A DNA stretch of 64,000 bases from Mastigamoeba balamuthi (GCA_902651635.1 CACRSC010000098.1:82034-146033), one strand, 5' to 3'. Shown: positions 45,928 through 58,299, counted from the first letter of the stretch. A program made the numbers and translations. Notes: a model not told the origin generated them from the letters alone.

Positions 45928-48900
45928 CTACTTTCGCGGTACACCGAGGCCCCGGGCGCTCGTGTCCTTGAGCTTCGCGTCGACCGACACCGACTTCCTC
46001 TTGCCGTCCAGCGGCACCGGCGCCGACGGCGACGGGCTCCTCACCACCAGCCCTCTGGCCTGCAGCAGTTGCTGCTGCTGCTGCTGCTGCCCCGGAGGCA
46101 CCACCGTCATCGTCCCCGCTGTCCTCCCCGCAGGGCGCTCGGGCGGCACGACGACGACGACGGCGGCAGCGGCGGCGGCGCTGTCCGAGTGCTGCTGCTT
46201 CTTGCGGCGCAGCTTGCCGGCGACCTTGGCCCTCCACGAGTGCCGCTTGCGGTGCCCCGCCTCCTCGCCGTCGCTGTCCGCAAACTCCACGTCGCCCAGC
46301 GACTCGCTGAGGTCCGCGTCGGCGTCGGGGCTGCCCGTCGACACCGCCGCCAGCGCCTCGGCCGCCTCGAGCTCCGCCCTGCGCGCCGCCCGCTGCGCCG
46401 CGTCGGCCCGCGCGCGCTCGGCCTCGAGCTCCGCGCGCGCGGCGCTCCTGCTCTGCTGCTCGCTGGCCAGCTGCTCGCGCAGCCGCCGGATCTCCTCGGC
46501 GGCCGCCGCGGCCTCGCGCTCGCGCAGCGTCCGCATCTCGAGCGTCGCGCGGCGCTCCAGCTCGACCTGCTCGGCGCCGTACGCGCGCGTCTTCTCGAGC
46601 TCGAGCGCGAGCGCCGCGCGGTGGCGGTCGGCGGCTGCGGCGGTCTCGGTGAGCCCGCGGACGATGTGCTGGAACTGCGCGATGGGCGTCTCGGGCAGGC
46701 GGACCTGCAGCACCGCGAACACGTCTGCGCGCTCCTGCTCGGCGCGCTCGAGCTCCCTGCGCAGCTGGTCGCGCGCCGCCGCGAGGCCCTTGCGCCTGCT
46801 CTCGCTCTCGAGCAGCCGCCCCAGGGCCTCTGCGTGGGCCACCTTGAGCTCGATCAGCGCCCGGTTGGCGTACTCGGCCTCGCCCTGCAGCGCCGCCGCC
46901 CGCTGGCGCTGCTCCTCGTCGTCGCCGCCGGGCGCCGCCGCTGCCGCGGGGGCCGCGGGCGCGCACTCGGGGCTGAACATGCGGAAGAGGACGCCGCCGT
47001 TGGCAGCGCGGGCGCGCGTCAGGCTGACCTCTGCGAGCTCGATGGCGACGTCGAGGTCGCGCGGCCGGTTGGGGTCGCCCGTCGACGCGCCGATGCGCGG
47101 CAGCAGCGCGATGGCGCGGCCCGGCGGCGTGCCGATGATCGTCCCGTCGAGCCCGCAGAGCCGCAGCACCAGGCGCGCGCAGACGCGCGGGATCCGCGGC
47201 CGCAGCTCCGTGTGCAGCGCCAGCGTGATCTCGTCGGTGCCGTCGCGCTGGCGCGGCTCCGCCACGAGGATGCAGGGGCTCGGCGGCACGCGCGCGCGGC
47301 CGCGGGCGTCGCGGAACTCGGCGACGGCGCTGAAGAGGGCGGCCGTGGCCTGCGGGTCGCGCGGCGGCGGCGCGTACGTCAGCGTGACGCTCGTGGGGGC
47401 GTCGGTGGCGAGCATCAGCAGCAGCGAGTCCGAGGCCTCGTCGTAGGCCCCGACGGTCAGTATCGCGGCCATCCCGCTCAGGAACTTGGCGGGGTCGAAC
47501 CGCATCTGCGCGAGCAGCAAGCCCCGGTCAATCGACCGCTGCAGAACGGCGCGCAGAGCACAACAGCGAGCAGAGCAGCACAGGGGGCCCTGTGCCTCGA
47601 GTCGGCCGCAGAGGGGGCCCGGGAGTTCGGTTGCTTTTCAATTGCTCCGAATTGCCACACAGGAGTGCCGCCCCGCCATCAATTGACTGCCCCCTGTGAA
47701 TTGAGATGGCAGTCCAGAGCCCCCTTCTCCTACTCCGGAGACTGGTGGGCTGCACTGATTGCTGGCCCTCCTCACAAGCCCCCCGGCAATCGTCCAGGGG
47801 ACCTGCAAGGCTGCGCTGGGGGGCTGACCAGTGGGGGACGGGACTGGGAAGGGTACGGCACCTTCTTGGGGGGCTCGCGGGCGGTGGCGGCCTCGAGGGC
47901 GCACAGCAGGTCGTTGTCGGCGCTGGGCGGCGCCATCGTGTCGACGAGGATCGCCGCGATCGACACCTCGACACGCAGGCTCCACGGCAGCGCGGCCGCC
48001 CAGCGCGCGTTGAGGTCGTGCTCGCGCTCGCGTATCAGCTCGCGCGGCCCCGCGGCCACCGGGCGCTCCTCGGGCTCCCCGCGCTCGCGCCGCCACGCGG
48101 CCCTGTGCTGCTGCACGCCGCGCACAAAGTACGAGAGGCTCGTGCGCGACGCCCGCAGCGTCAGCGGGGCCACGCTCAGCGTCGCCCGCACGGCGTTGCG
48201 CTCGTCGGGCTCGGCGTCGGGCAGCGCGCAGCCCGAGCCCAGCACGTAGCCCGCGCGGCGCAGCGCGGCCAGCAGCCCGCGGACGGCGCGCGCCTCGGCG
48301 CTGAGCACCAGCGAGCGCGTCTCGAGCAGCGCGACGGTCGTGCCGGCGTCCGACGTCGCGCCGACCCACAGGCCGTCGCAGGCGACGCTCAGCGCGCCGT
48401 CGGCGTCGGCGTCGGGCTTGGGCCCGAGCTGCAGCGACGTCCGCGCGAGGCGCAGCGTCGTCGCGGCCAGCGCCCGCGGGCAGTTGGCCCTCCACTCGGG
48501 CCGCAGCCCCAGCTCCACTCCCCCGACGTCGAGCTCGACCCGCAGAGACGAGATCGGCGGCCCCGCGCGCCCCCCGGCGGCGGGGGCGGGCGGCGCGGGC
48601 CTCTGCGGCGGCTGCGCGCGCGGCTGCGGGGGCGGCGCGCTGCTGCGGAGCGAGCGGACGGCGCGGCCGAGCTGCAGGGGGTCGAGCGAGAGCGCGACGG
48701 CGCAGAGCGACGCGCGGAGCTCGACGGCCAAGAGGCGCGCGCTGCCGGGGAGCGCGGGCCACGAGACGTCGGCGTCGAGCGAGACGAGCGGCTCGCCGGC
48801 GTCGCGCGTGGCCCGGACGACCTCTGCGTCGCACGGCGAGTCGGTGGCGACGCGCAGCGACGCCGAGGCCACCGACGCGCGCGCCCGGACGCGCTTGGAG

Positions 48901-50589
48901 CCGAACGGCGCGAACATCGCCACGTCCGCGGCGACGCCCGCCAGCGCGCAGGCGACGGCGCCGGCGCCCCACTCGGCGCTCAGCGAGTCGACGCTCAGGC
49001 GCGCCTCGAACTTGGGCGCGTCGGCGGCGGCCGGGCGCGCGGGCGCCGGGGGCAGCGCGGCGGCGTCGATGTCGCGCTCGTGCTCCTCGAGCTCCCGCGC
49101 GAGCTCCGCGTCGACGTCGGGGTCCGCCGAGGGCAGCGAGTACTCGGAGCTCGTCTCCGAGACCGAGTCCTGCGACCCCGCCGACGACGACGCGTCCGGC
49201 GCCTGCGGCTGCGGCTGCGGCTGCGGCGGCGACGGCGACGGCGACGAGCGCACCGCCAAGACGTTGCGGGCAAACGCGAAGGTCGCGTCCCAAGAGTCGG
49301 CGCGGCCCCAAGTGAAGGCAAGCGAGGCAAGGGCGAGCGAGGCGCCGAGCGAGAGCAGCTCGCCCGTGGCCGTGCAGCGGCGCACAGTCGCCCGCAGGGC
49401 CGCCGTGTCGAGCGCCAGCACGCGGGCGCCCGAGACGGCCAGCGAGAGCCCCGAGACGCAGACCTCCTTCCACACAGTCACCTCGGGGCTCCCCTTGGGC
49501 CGCGACTCTGCGTGCACGGCCTCCAAGTCGCGCTCCTCCTGCACGCCAGGCCGGGGGGGTGAGATATGCATCCGAGAAAATCTCCAGATACTTCCTGGAA
49601 TCGGAAAGGAAGAATCTCTGGGTATCTCTGCATGCGAGAGCTGAGCCTGCACGCGTACCTCCCAGCGCGAGTTGGTGGAGCGCACGACGCCGGACTTGAG
49701 CTCGACAGTGGCGTCTGTGCCGCCGGGCCCGTGCAGCTTGAGCGTGAGGCGCTCGGCGTCGACCCTGGCGTCCTCGACGAGGGCGTCTACGAAGCCCCTC
49801 CTGTGCTGCTGCTGCTGCTGCCCCTGCTGCCCCTGCTGCTGCTGGCCCTGCTCGTCGGCCTTGGCGCCGGCGCCCTGCTGCTCGCGCCTCTTGAGCAGGC
49901 GGGCGAGGTCGGGGGGCATGGGCCTGTGCGGCACGGGCCCGTCGCGGGAGCCCGGGAGGCCCACGTCCACCCGCACGTCCTCAAAGTGCACCGACAGGGG
50001 GTCGTGCTTCAGGCTCCGCCACGGTATCTGCGCCGGGGGGATCCCACGTCACTACACGTCACGCCACGCGTGGGGATGCGGGCACCTGGACGCGCATGAG
50101 GCCGCAGGAGATGCCCAGGATCTCGAGGGTCTCGGGGGGCACCTTGAGCAGGTGCTGCAGCGCGCACTCGTCCAGCTCTGGGGGGAGGGGGTGTTGGGCG
50201 CCAGGGCAAGCGTGCCGCGGCGGAGGGCGGGTGGTCAGCGAGGCGACGTGGCAGCGGCAGTGGGCTGCGGTTGTGTTTCCAGTTGGGGGATAGCTGAGGG
50301 CACACCGATGGACTTGAGGACCAGCTCGCCCTTGAACAGGTTCAGGTCCATCTGGCAGCCCACAGGGGGCGGAGGAGCGTGTGAGCGAGGCGGCGGGGCC
50401 GCACGGCGAGCGTGGCGCGCAGTGCACAGGGGGCCGCTAGCCGCTACGGGAAATAGAAGAGCGGGGGGCGCAACAGTGGCGGGCAGCGAGCGTGGGGGGC
50501 ACGGGGAGGTGCAACACCTGTTTGCTGTGCAGGTTCTTCACCAGAGCCTTGAGGTAGCCCCGCAGGACGCGGCCCACCACGGCTGACAT
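45928..50589 (-). CDS. Chorein-N (VPS13/BLTP-type) lipid-transfer protein with C-terminal coiled coil
   Basis: Six exons: 50589-50518, 50351-50306, 50177-50086, 50027-49659, 49538-47862 and 47505-45928; about 1277 aa. The first four small exons join into a classic chorein N-terminus: GRVLRGYLKALVKNL, MDLNLFKGELVLKSI, and IPWRSLKHDPLSVHFEDV, the 'IPW....P V.V..EDV' hallmark. A poly-Gln/Gly loop and long beta-rich segments follow, as in the bridge-like lipid-transfer groove. The last exon ends in a coiled coil (about residues 960-1160) and a basic, Ser-rich tail. Size and C-terminal coiled coil recall BLTP3/SHIP164 rather than the much longer VPS13. Such proteins move lipids in bulk at membrane contacts. 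The acceptor of the last exon could also be just upstream (about 47542). Confidence 0.82.
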
Positions 50590-50787
50590 TCGCTCGGCGG
50601 CCTTGGCCCTGCTGCTTCACCCCGTCGTTCGCTGGGCGCGTGCAGAGACCGGGGATCCGGGGTGGGTGAAATTGACCGGTGATTGTAACAACCAGCGGAT
50701 TCGTCCCTGCCCACGGAGATATTTTCTTCTACCTGTTCGTGCACTGACGGCAGCGGCGGCGACACGCGCGCGCGCATTCCACACCCG

Positions 50788-51257
50788 ATGAGCGGCAAGA
50801 AGCAGCAGCAGCAGAAGAAGCCCGCCGCGGCCAAGGGCAAGGGCAAGACCAACGAGATCGACGCGCTGTTCGGGGCCAAGAAGCGCGCCAAGGCCACGCC
50901 GGCGCCCAAGGAGGCAGCAGAGCAGCACGACGCGGCAGCGCCCGCGCCCAAGGGCAAGAGGGCGCGCACTGCGGCCGCGGCACCCGCGCCCAAGAAGAGC
51001 GCGCGGGGGTCGGGGCCGGACCTCGACACCCTGATGGACCCCAACGGGAAGATGGGCGGCCGCAAGGTGGTGGACGGGCTGCGGGTGTTCACGCTCGACG
51101 AGCTCGAGGTGAACCCCAACAGCGGAGGTGAGCCAACCCAATTCCTGGAATTATGCCAGCGTCAACGCAGGCAAACTCTCGGAGCGCCGAACTCTAACAC
51201 CACAAACAAACCGCAGGCACTCCGCTCTGCCCGTTCGACTGCGACTGCTGCCACTGA
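50788..51257 (+). CDS. DUF1764-family small basic protein
   Basis: Exon 1 50788-51127, intron 51128-51216 (GTGAGC-AG, phase 1), exon 2 51217-51257 (41 nt); 126 aa. A Lys/Ala-rich, probably disordered and nucleolar-type N-terminus contains NEIDALFGAKKR. Then DGLRVFTLDELEVNPNSGG and, only after splicing, the family-defining end TPLCPFDCDCCH. The match of both the 'DG..++T.EEL' block and the CPFDCDCC terminus makes the assignment firm. The family is widespread in eukaryotes, is usually 100-160 aa, and has no agreed function. It lies 199 bp from the chorein gene, facing away. Confidence 0.92.
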
Positions 51258-51581
51258 CCACCGGCTGGAGCGCACACGGGCCATGCCCGGACAGTGCTCT
51301 GCGACCCAGGGACATCGAAATGCACCTCGGTTCCAGTTGTCGCATCACAGCAGCTCAGCTCTTGCTATCAGACTATTTCGTATGACCGTACAGTGGGTAA
51401 CAGCGTGTGGCCTCTACTCTATCACCTCAGCGTTGAGAAGCTTCAACTACGAATGCGACATCATGGGCAATGCACACCCTCTCTGTCTTGACGGAATGTG
51501 CTCAAGATTTCTGTCAGGCCTGATTCCCTTATCTTCTTATCTGACATCATCACGAGAGACCAATATCTCGCTCCGCCCCCG
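51258..51581. other. Short intergenic spacer
   Basis: 324 nt between same-strand genes; moderately AT-rich around 51360-51560. No supported gene. Confidence 0.35.
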
Positions 51582-52893
51582 ATGGACAAGGAGAAGCAGC
51601 CCAAGCGCTCTGGCGCGTCCCGCAAGCGCCCAGCGCACCCCACCGACGGTCCCTCGTCCTCTGCCGCCGCCGTGCCCTCGCCCCCGCCCCAGAAGAAGCC
51701 TCGCCAGCCCTCCCAGGCCGCGCAGCGTCTGCCGCGTCCGCCGCATCCCTCGCAGGCGCCCTCCCGCGCCACGCCGGCCCCCCAGAGCGCTCCCGGCGCC
51801 CCGGAGGCCTCCCCCGCCGCGCCCCCTGCGGTAATCGCGCGCGGTGCAGCGTCAGAGGGCGCGAAGAAGCGCAGGAAGGCGCCGAGGCCGAGCGAGTTTC
51901 TCGAGGCGCCAAAGTCAGCAGCGAAGGCACCGAAGGCACCGAAGGCACCCGAGGCAGCAGAGGCAGCGGCTGAGGCACCCAAGGCAGCGGAGGGGGAGGG
52001 GATCGACGGGCAGGCGGAGCAGCAGGAGCGGAAGGAGCAGCACGCGGCATGCCACAAGACGTTCACCGACGAGGGCAGCGAGACCACCAGGTCCTCTCCC
52101 CACCCCCGTTTCATCCGAGTCAATTGATTGCCGGCTCTGCTTCTCGGCTGGGTCCGCAAATAATGGCAGTGAATTCAACGCGTGGCCAGGGCGGAGCATC
52201 ACAGGGGGCCTGAAGAGGCCCAGAGGGTCCGCGAGGGGTCTCTGCGCCCGAATCAATTGATATTTGCTTCAAAATGGCGCTTTTGCGGGCTTTTTTTGGC
52301 ACCGCAGACTCAAAGCGTGTCGATGGCGCAGGGCCTACGTGGGGAACCTGCCGTTCGACCTCGACGACGCGGGCCTCGCGGAGGTGTTCGCCAAGGCGGG
52401 CGTCGACGTCGCCAGCGCGCGCGTCTCGCGCCGCCCGCACACCAACAGGAGCTGCGGCTACGGCTTTGTCGAGCTCGCCGGCGGCCCCCCGGCGCTCGAG
52501 GCGGCCGCCTCTGCGCTGCGCGGCGTCGCCCTCGAGGGCCGCGAGCTCGTCGTGGCCCCCGCGGCGCGCAGGGACCACGCGGCCCCGCCGGCCAAGCGCC
52601 CGAGGCTCGCGGACAAGCGCACTGTCTTTGTCGGAGGCCTCCCGCGCGACGCGGGGCAGCGCGAGGTCGTCGCGCGCATCGAGGAGCTCTGCGAGGGCGC
52701 GGGGGCGGGCAGGCCCGAGAGCGTCTGCGTGCCCGCGGTGGCCGCGGACGCGCAGACGCTGAGGGGCTACGCGCTGGCGCGGTTCGCGAGCGACGAGAGC
52801 GCGGCGTCGGCCATCGCGGCGCTCGCGGGCGCGGAGGTCTGCGGGGCCGGCGTCACCGCGCGCGTGGCCAAGGTGGGCGCCCCGACACAGTAG
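51582..52893 (+). CDS. Two-RRM RNA-binding protein, RBM34/Nop12-like
   Basis: Exon 1 51582-52090; intron 52091-52331 (GTCCTC-AG, phase 2); exon 2 52332-52893; 356 aa. An acceptor at 52307 would add eight residues in the same frame and cannot be excluded. The N-terminal 170 residues are Lys/Pro/Ala-rich, with low complexity (APKAPKAPEA). RRM1 has RNP2 AYVGNLPF and RNP1-like CGYGFVEL; RRM2 has RNP2 TVFVGGLP and a weak RNP1 (GYALARF). Two RRMs behind a basic low-complexity tail suggests a nucleolar ribosome-biogenesis factor. The intron is unusual in carrying two TCAATTGA sites. Confidence 0.8.
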
Positions 52894-53674
52894 AACACTG
52901 CCGAGCTCGTTCTGATTGCAATGCGGGCCTCTGGCTGTTCACACTATGCGCTCTGAGGCCATGCGGGGCGGCACCTCCAGGCATCTTGGTTGGCATGCAT
53001 TAGAACCGTCAAAGCCAGTGCCCAGGGCCGTGATGGCGTGCTTGCAGCTCCTATGCTGCTCGAGGGGGTGTGCCCAGGATCACTGTGTAGAAGCTGCTGT
53101 ACCAGCAGTGAACAGGTTGCCATGCCCGACTCGATCACCATGACAGGCTGGCTGCGTAGCCCAGTCCAGCACGGGCTAGTTGACCCAGCAACGAAGAAGC
53201 CACCGGTGGTGTGTGCAGTGGCACCATGCACGGTGTTTACGGAATTCCATCGGTCTGAATCTGCCAGAATTAGCTAAGCGGTACACTCCAGAATGCAATT
53301 TGCTGACACAGCACGGGGGGAGAGAGACACTCAGATGATGTCACACGCCTGTTCAATCCCTCAAGAGAAATCGCTCGTGAGGTTGTGGGGAAAACTGCAC
53401 ACAGTACGGTTCAGAATTCGCCCCTGTGCATTCACCGCCTGCCCCTGCTCGCCATGGCCAGCGCCGACAGCACCGACGACAGCTGCAGCGGGTGCCTAGC
53501 GCCCGACAAGCTGGCGCTGGGGCCCATCCCCGCTCATGTGGTCCGCGAGCATGGATGACAGTGTCACTGTTCTTTGCGAAGTGTAGAGGCAATCACAGGG
53601 ACCAGTTTTCAATCCTGGGTGTAAGATAGAGCCCGAAGGGCACGCACGAATCGCCACTTGACACCGGAGTACCG
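52894..53674. other. Intergenic region, no convincing gene
   Basis: 780 nt with short open frames only. Upstream region of the reductase. Nothing else supported. Confidence 0.4.
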
Positions 53675-54723
53675 ATGGCGACCACGATGCGGGCCTACGG
53701 CGTGGACGAGCTGGGGATGGACACCTCGGCGGTGCACGAGGTGCCCGTGCCCGTGCCTGTGCCCACGGACCGCTGCCTTGTCGTGTGCGTCGCGTGCGCC
53801 TCGATCAACCCCGTCGACTGGAAGTCGCTCGAGGGGCAGCTGGGCCGCCTGCTCCGCCCGCGCTCGCTGCCCTACGTCCCCAGCATGGACTTCAGCGGCA
53901 CCGTGCACTCGGTCGGCCCCCTCTGCTCCCGCGGCCTGCAGCCCGGCGACGCCGTGATGGGCATGTGCCTGCGCAGCGTCTACCACACGGGATGCGGCGC
54001 CTTCGCCGAGTACGTGCACGTCGCCGAGGACGAGGTCGTCCGCATCCCGCGGGGGCTCTCGCTCGCCGAGGCCGCCGCCGTGCCCCTCTGCGGCCTCACC
54101 GCCTGGCAGGCCCTCGTGGGCAAGGCTGGGCACGCGACGGGGTCCGAGGTGCTGCTCAACGCGGGCTCCGGCGGCGTCGGCTCCTTCGCAGTGCAGGCGA
54201 GCCCAAACACAACTCTCAAGGGCACCAGAGAAGAATACTAAGTCCATAATTTCAGGTCGCGAAACGCGTGCTGGGGGCCAGCCTCGTCTGCGCAATCGCG
54301 TCCAAGCGCAGCCACGAGTACCTCAAGTCGCTGGGGGCCGACGTCATGGTGGAGCGCAGGCCGGGGGCCGTGCTGGAGGCCCGCGGCGTCGTGCGGCACG
54401 GCTACGCGGTGGTCCTCGACTGCGTGGGCTCCGGGGCCGAGTCGGAACTGCTGCTGGCGATGGCGCCCGGAGGCACGTTCGTGACGGTCGTGGGGTGCGT
54501 CCCGGGGAAGGTGCAGGCGCAGGAGCACGGCGTGAGCTGCCACAAGGTGTTCGTGAAGCCCAACGCGGGGCAGCTCGGCAAGCTCGCCTCGATGCTCGCG
54601 GCCAAGGAGCTGGCGCTTCCCAGGATCGAGGTCGTCCCCATGACCTCTGTCCGCGACGCGCTGCTCAAGTCCAAGTCGGGAAGCGTCACGGGAAAGCTCG
54701 TGGCGTCGTGGACCGAGGTCTGA
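53675..54723 (+). CDS. Zinc-free MDR-family NAD(P)H quinone oxidoreductase-like enzyme
   Basis: Exon 1 53675-54196, intron 54197-54255, exon 2 54256-54723; 329 aa. MDR landmarks: ASINPVDWK, SMDFSGTVHSVG, GDAVMGM, GAFAEYVHV and the nucleotide-binding loop NAGSGGVGSFAVQ, completed across the splice by VAKRVLGA. The structural- and catalytic-zinc Cys/His sets of alcohol dehydrogenases are absent, fitting the zeta-crystallin/QOR branch, which transfers hydride from NADPH to quinones or enones. The intron starts GCGAGC; splicing at CAG keeps the Gln-x-Ala-Lys motif of the family, so this is probably a GC-AG intron. Confidence 0.87.
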
Positions 54724-54986
54724 AGCGGAGCGAAGGTATCAGACTGATTCTCGCTCGATTCGGAGCACCCCGGTGAGGCGTTCTTCTTTACTCGCAGACT
54801 CGCTACGTGCCTTCACTGCCTCATTGAGACTTCAACCCTATCGTGTCCCACCCTCTTTTTCATTAGCCGCACATGAGCCGAAGGGCCCCCGAGTGGCGGG
54901 AGCCAACAAGAATGAACGATAAGGAAAAATGTGTCATTTGGTCGAACTCGCTCAGAAGACTTATCACAAATCAATTGTAGAAGAAC
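54724..54986. terminator. Convergent 3' spacer
   Basis: 263 nt between tail-to-tail genes (reductase and cyclase B); A/T-rich near 54800-54970, with CAATTG at about 54970. Probably only 3' UTRs and polyadenylation sites. Confidence 0.35.
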
Positions 54987-57254
54987 CTAGTCCCTGGAGA
55001 GGTGCAGGACGCTGGTATGGTTCTCCATTGCAGCAGCAATGGCCCCCTTGAGGGCCGGCAGGTAGACGTCTCCCGCCGCCGCGAGCTCCTTGGCGCAGGC
55101 GGCGCCGTCCCCCCGGGCCAGACACTCGATGCTCCTCTGCAGGTGCGCTGCGCCCTCGAGCACCACCCGGGGCTGCGCCTCCCTGCAGCCCAGCAGCGCG
55201 TAGACGGCCAGCTTCTCGCTGCACCCGCGGACCGTCGTCGCCCCGCACGAGTGGCCCACGATGCCGCCCCGGGCGTCCTCGTCGGTTACCAGCGACACGG
55301 CGCCCTCGGCGGCTGCGGGCCCCCACGTGTCGCCCGTCACCAGCACGGCTGAGACGGGGCGCAGGAACTTGGAGACCTCCTGCAGCCGCGAGGCGACGCA
55401 GACGGTCTCCCCGATGGCCGTGTAGTTGACGAGCGTCCCGAAGGCCCCGACGTCGCCGACGAGGACCGCCCCAGAGGCCACGGCGACGCGGATCAGCGGG
55501 CAGGGCCAGTCGGCGTGCCGGCCCTGGTTGCGCCACGTGGCCTGCAGCTTCTGCACGCAGCCCTGCATCGCCACGGCCGCCTCGCACGCGCGGCTCTGGT
55601 GGTTGGCGCACGGGGCCAGCGCGTTGAACACGACCATCACCTCTGCGGGGGGTCAGTGAGACACAGGACGGGTCTGTCGGAGGAGCAGCAGCGGTGGCGG
55701 CGCACTGTCTCCGATGAACTTGTCGATGTAGCCCTCGTAGAGCTTGGCAGTGTCCGCGAGCTCGGTGAGGAACTCGCTGAGCAGGTCCGCGAACTCGGCG
55801 AGGCACGACTGCTCGCGGCAGCGGTCGGTCATGGCCGTGAAGCCCACGATGTCGCAGAAGAGCACCGAGACGTCTCGCTGGCGCAGGGGGCTCGCGGCGA
55901 CGCCCTTGCCGATGACCCACGTCGCGAGGTCCATCGAGACGTAGCGGCCCACGCAGTAGAGCGAGTGGACCATGCGGTCCGCGGCCTCGAGCACCTCGGC
56001 GACCTCGCTGAGCACGTCGCCCAGGGCCACGCTGGCCGCCAGCCTGCGCGCCGCGGGCTGCGAGAGCTCGCGCATGCTGATGGCGACGACGGCGGGCAAG
56101 TTGATCGCCTCGGCCTCTGCGATGCCGTGCATGTTGAGCCGCGCCAGCGTCTCGAAGGCGTCCGCCACGAAGCCCAGCGGGCGCGCCAGCAGCACGTGCT
56201 GCGCGGACCAGCTCAGCGCGGCCGCCGCCAGCGCCAGGCCCGCGGCGATGCCCACGCAGACGCCGACGGTCGTCCGCACGCCGGCCAGCGCGGAGCTCTC
56301 GGGCAGCGCGTAGTACACAGTCCACCGCGCGCCGCCCACGGCCACGGCGCGCGAGGAGACGATGTGGCCGGCGGCCCTGCGCATGCGGACCTCGCGGCCC
56401 AGCAGCCCCGCGCGCAGCACGGCGCGCCCGACGTCCTGGGCGGCGCTGTCGCCCGCGCGGCTGTCGCCCATCGCCAAGTACGTGCGCTGCCCCTGCGGGC
56501 CGTCGTCGACGTACGCGGCCCCGTGCGAGGCCGCGACGAGGCGCCCGTCGGCGTCGGCGACGAGCACGCGGGCGCCCGGGGCCGCGTCGGCCCGCAGAGC
56601 CCGCGAGAGGTCGTCGACGGAGCTCCAGAGCCCCAGAACGCCCCCGGGCACCCGCACGGCCCGCGCGACGACCAGCTCGCCCGTCTCGGCGCTGCGCTCG
56701 ACCGCGTGCTGCTGCTCCAGCGCCCAGGCCTGCGCGGGGGCCGTGCTGTTGCGGCGCCACGTCAGCACGACGCCGCCCGTGGCCGCCGCGCCCTCGGCGG
56801 CCGCGTATTGCGCCACGCGGGCCTCCGCGGGGTCCGCGGACGCGGTGCCGACGTCGACGACGATGCCGCCGCCGCCGTGGGTGCGGCCGACGGCGACGAA
56901 GCGCGCGGGGTCGCCCGCGGGGGCGTAGGCGAGGCGGAGGACGTGGGAGGCCCTGCGGAGCTGCCAGTAGAGCGCAGCGGCCGTCGACGTGTGGGCGTCG
57001 CTGGCGGCGGGCAGCGCGCGCGAGAGGAACAGCGTGGCGGCGCAGTCGCTGGCGAGGACCGCGCGGGCGTCGGCCCCGGCGACGGCGTCGGCGTGGGCGT
57101 CGAGCAGCGTGTCGACGTTGCGGGCGACGAGGGCGAGGCTGTACTGCGTGGCGACCGTCGCGAAGAGCGAGACGACGACGCCCACGAGCACCACCGACGT
57201 CGCCAGGCTGATGGCTGCGGAGGCCGTGCCCGCAGAGACCCCGATGCGCCTCAT
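54987..57254 (-). CDS. Receptor class III nucleotidyl cyclase B, paralogue of A
   Basis: Exon 1 57254-55706, intron 55705-55643 (GTGCGC-AG, phase 1), exon 2 55642-54987; 734 aa. Same design and same intron position as cyclase A: TM helix, cache-like ectodomain (more Ala-rich and clearly diverged), second TM, then a catalytic domain with LFCDIVGFTAM and IGDKVMVVFNA. The two metal Asp residues are present. NYTAIGETVCVASRL again has Cys at the transition-state Asn position with the Arg kept. The best conserved stretch between A and B is the linker before the cyclase domain (HSLYCVGRYVSMDLATWVIG), which suggests a conserved coupling element. Confidence 0.85.
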
Positions 57255-57623
57255 CGAGAGCGCAGACGCCCCTGCCAGTGCGGAAGGCCCTTTTTTTCTG
57301 CACCGAATTTCAGCGGAAAAGTTCCGTCTCTCGCGGACGAAACGGAATGGAAATGAACTCGGAATTGGCCAGCTCCTATTATTGGAGCCGGGTCGGCTGA
57401 GTTGCATACCCGGTCTCCTTCTGCGCGCGGTCTGGCGCCGGCATGATCGGACGCAATTCCGCTTTGTCTTGTGGAAACTCTCAGTTCGAGAGAATTCGGA
57501 TATTTTTGAGACAATATCTCTACCGGCAGATTAATATCAAGTTGATTATCAGGCTCACATTTTCTTTTCAACCGTCACAGTACCGCACGAGAGGCACCGC
57601 ACCGAACACCCAGAGGAAAAGCC
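57255..57623. promoter_or_regulatory. Divergent promoter region, cyclase B / zinc-ribbon gene
   Basis: 369 nt between outward-facing starts. AT-rich, with A/T runs near 57290 and 57500-57580, in contrast to the GC-rich genes on both sides. No other gene. Confidence 0.45.
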
Positions 57624-58138
57624 ATGAACACGGGCTACAGGAGGCCGGGCACCACCGTCGGCATGGCGTCTGCCAGCAGCTACGGCTACAGCGCCTCCGA
57701 CGGCACTCAGGTCCGCGCGCCCCCGCTGCGAATCCGAACCCGCCGCCCCCCGAGCTTTTCTCTTTGGCACCGCGTCTCCGTCGGTTTTTGTTCACATCCT
57801 GTCGAAAACGGCTGCGGCAGTACTGCGCGGGGAGCGACACGAGGAACGTGGCCAGGGTGGGGGAGAAGCCGGCGCGGACGCAGCGGTGGAGCCGCGTGCT
57901 GAAGGAGTCGCCGCAGACGCAGCAGTCGCAGCAGCCCGGCAAGCGCGAGTCGGTGGTCCTGCGCCACGTGTCGCCGCCCAGGGGCGACGAGTACACGTAC
58001 GTGCAGCCCGACCTCGAGGCGCGGGCGGCCCTGACGACGCCCGCGTCGTACAACGCGGACAAGTGCCCCAAGTGCGGCACCCGCGCTGCCAGCGCCTCGG
58101 CCAAGTTCTGCGTCGAGTGCGGCCACCGCTTCGCCTGA
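57624..58138 (+). CDS. Small protein with C-terminal zinc ribbon
   Basis: Exon 1 57624-57710, intron 57711-57820 (GTCCGC-AG, phase 0), exon 2 57821-58138; 134 aa. Polar Gly/Ser/Tyr-rich start, basic middle, and a C-terminal four-Cys knuckle pair, CPKCG and FCVECGHRF, separated by 10 residues, which should bind one Zn2+. The short length and terminal zinc ribbon resemble bacterial-type double-Cys zinc-ribbon adaptors. No specific family is recognised. Confidence 0.72.
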
Positions 58139-58140
58139 GC

Positions 58141-58141
58141 N
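58141..58141. other. Single N
   Basis: Ambiguous base two positions after the zinc-ribbon stop codon; may mark an assembly join. Confidence 0.6.
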
Positions 58142-58299
58142 TGCCACTACTGCTGTCCCCACACGCTTTCAGCAATGCAGAACAGAGCAGAGCTTGCGAA
58201 GCACAACGGCGGCAGCAGACAGCGGGCATGCGCAGGACAAAGGGGAGGCGCGTTGGGCGTGCGACTGAGAAGGGGGCGAGCAAGCGGGGCGCTGCGGGC

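Noticed and set aside
47706-49562. 600-codon plus-strand frame opposite the chorein gene
   Set aside because: Arg/Ala-rich with no motifs; the minus strand has chorein motifs and consistent introns.
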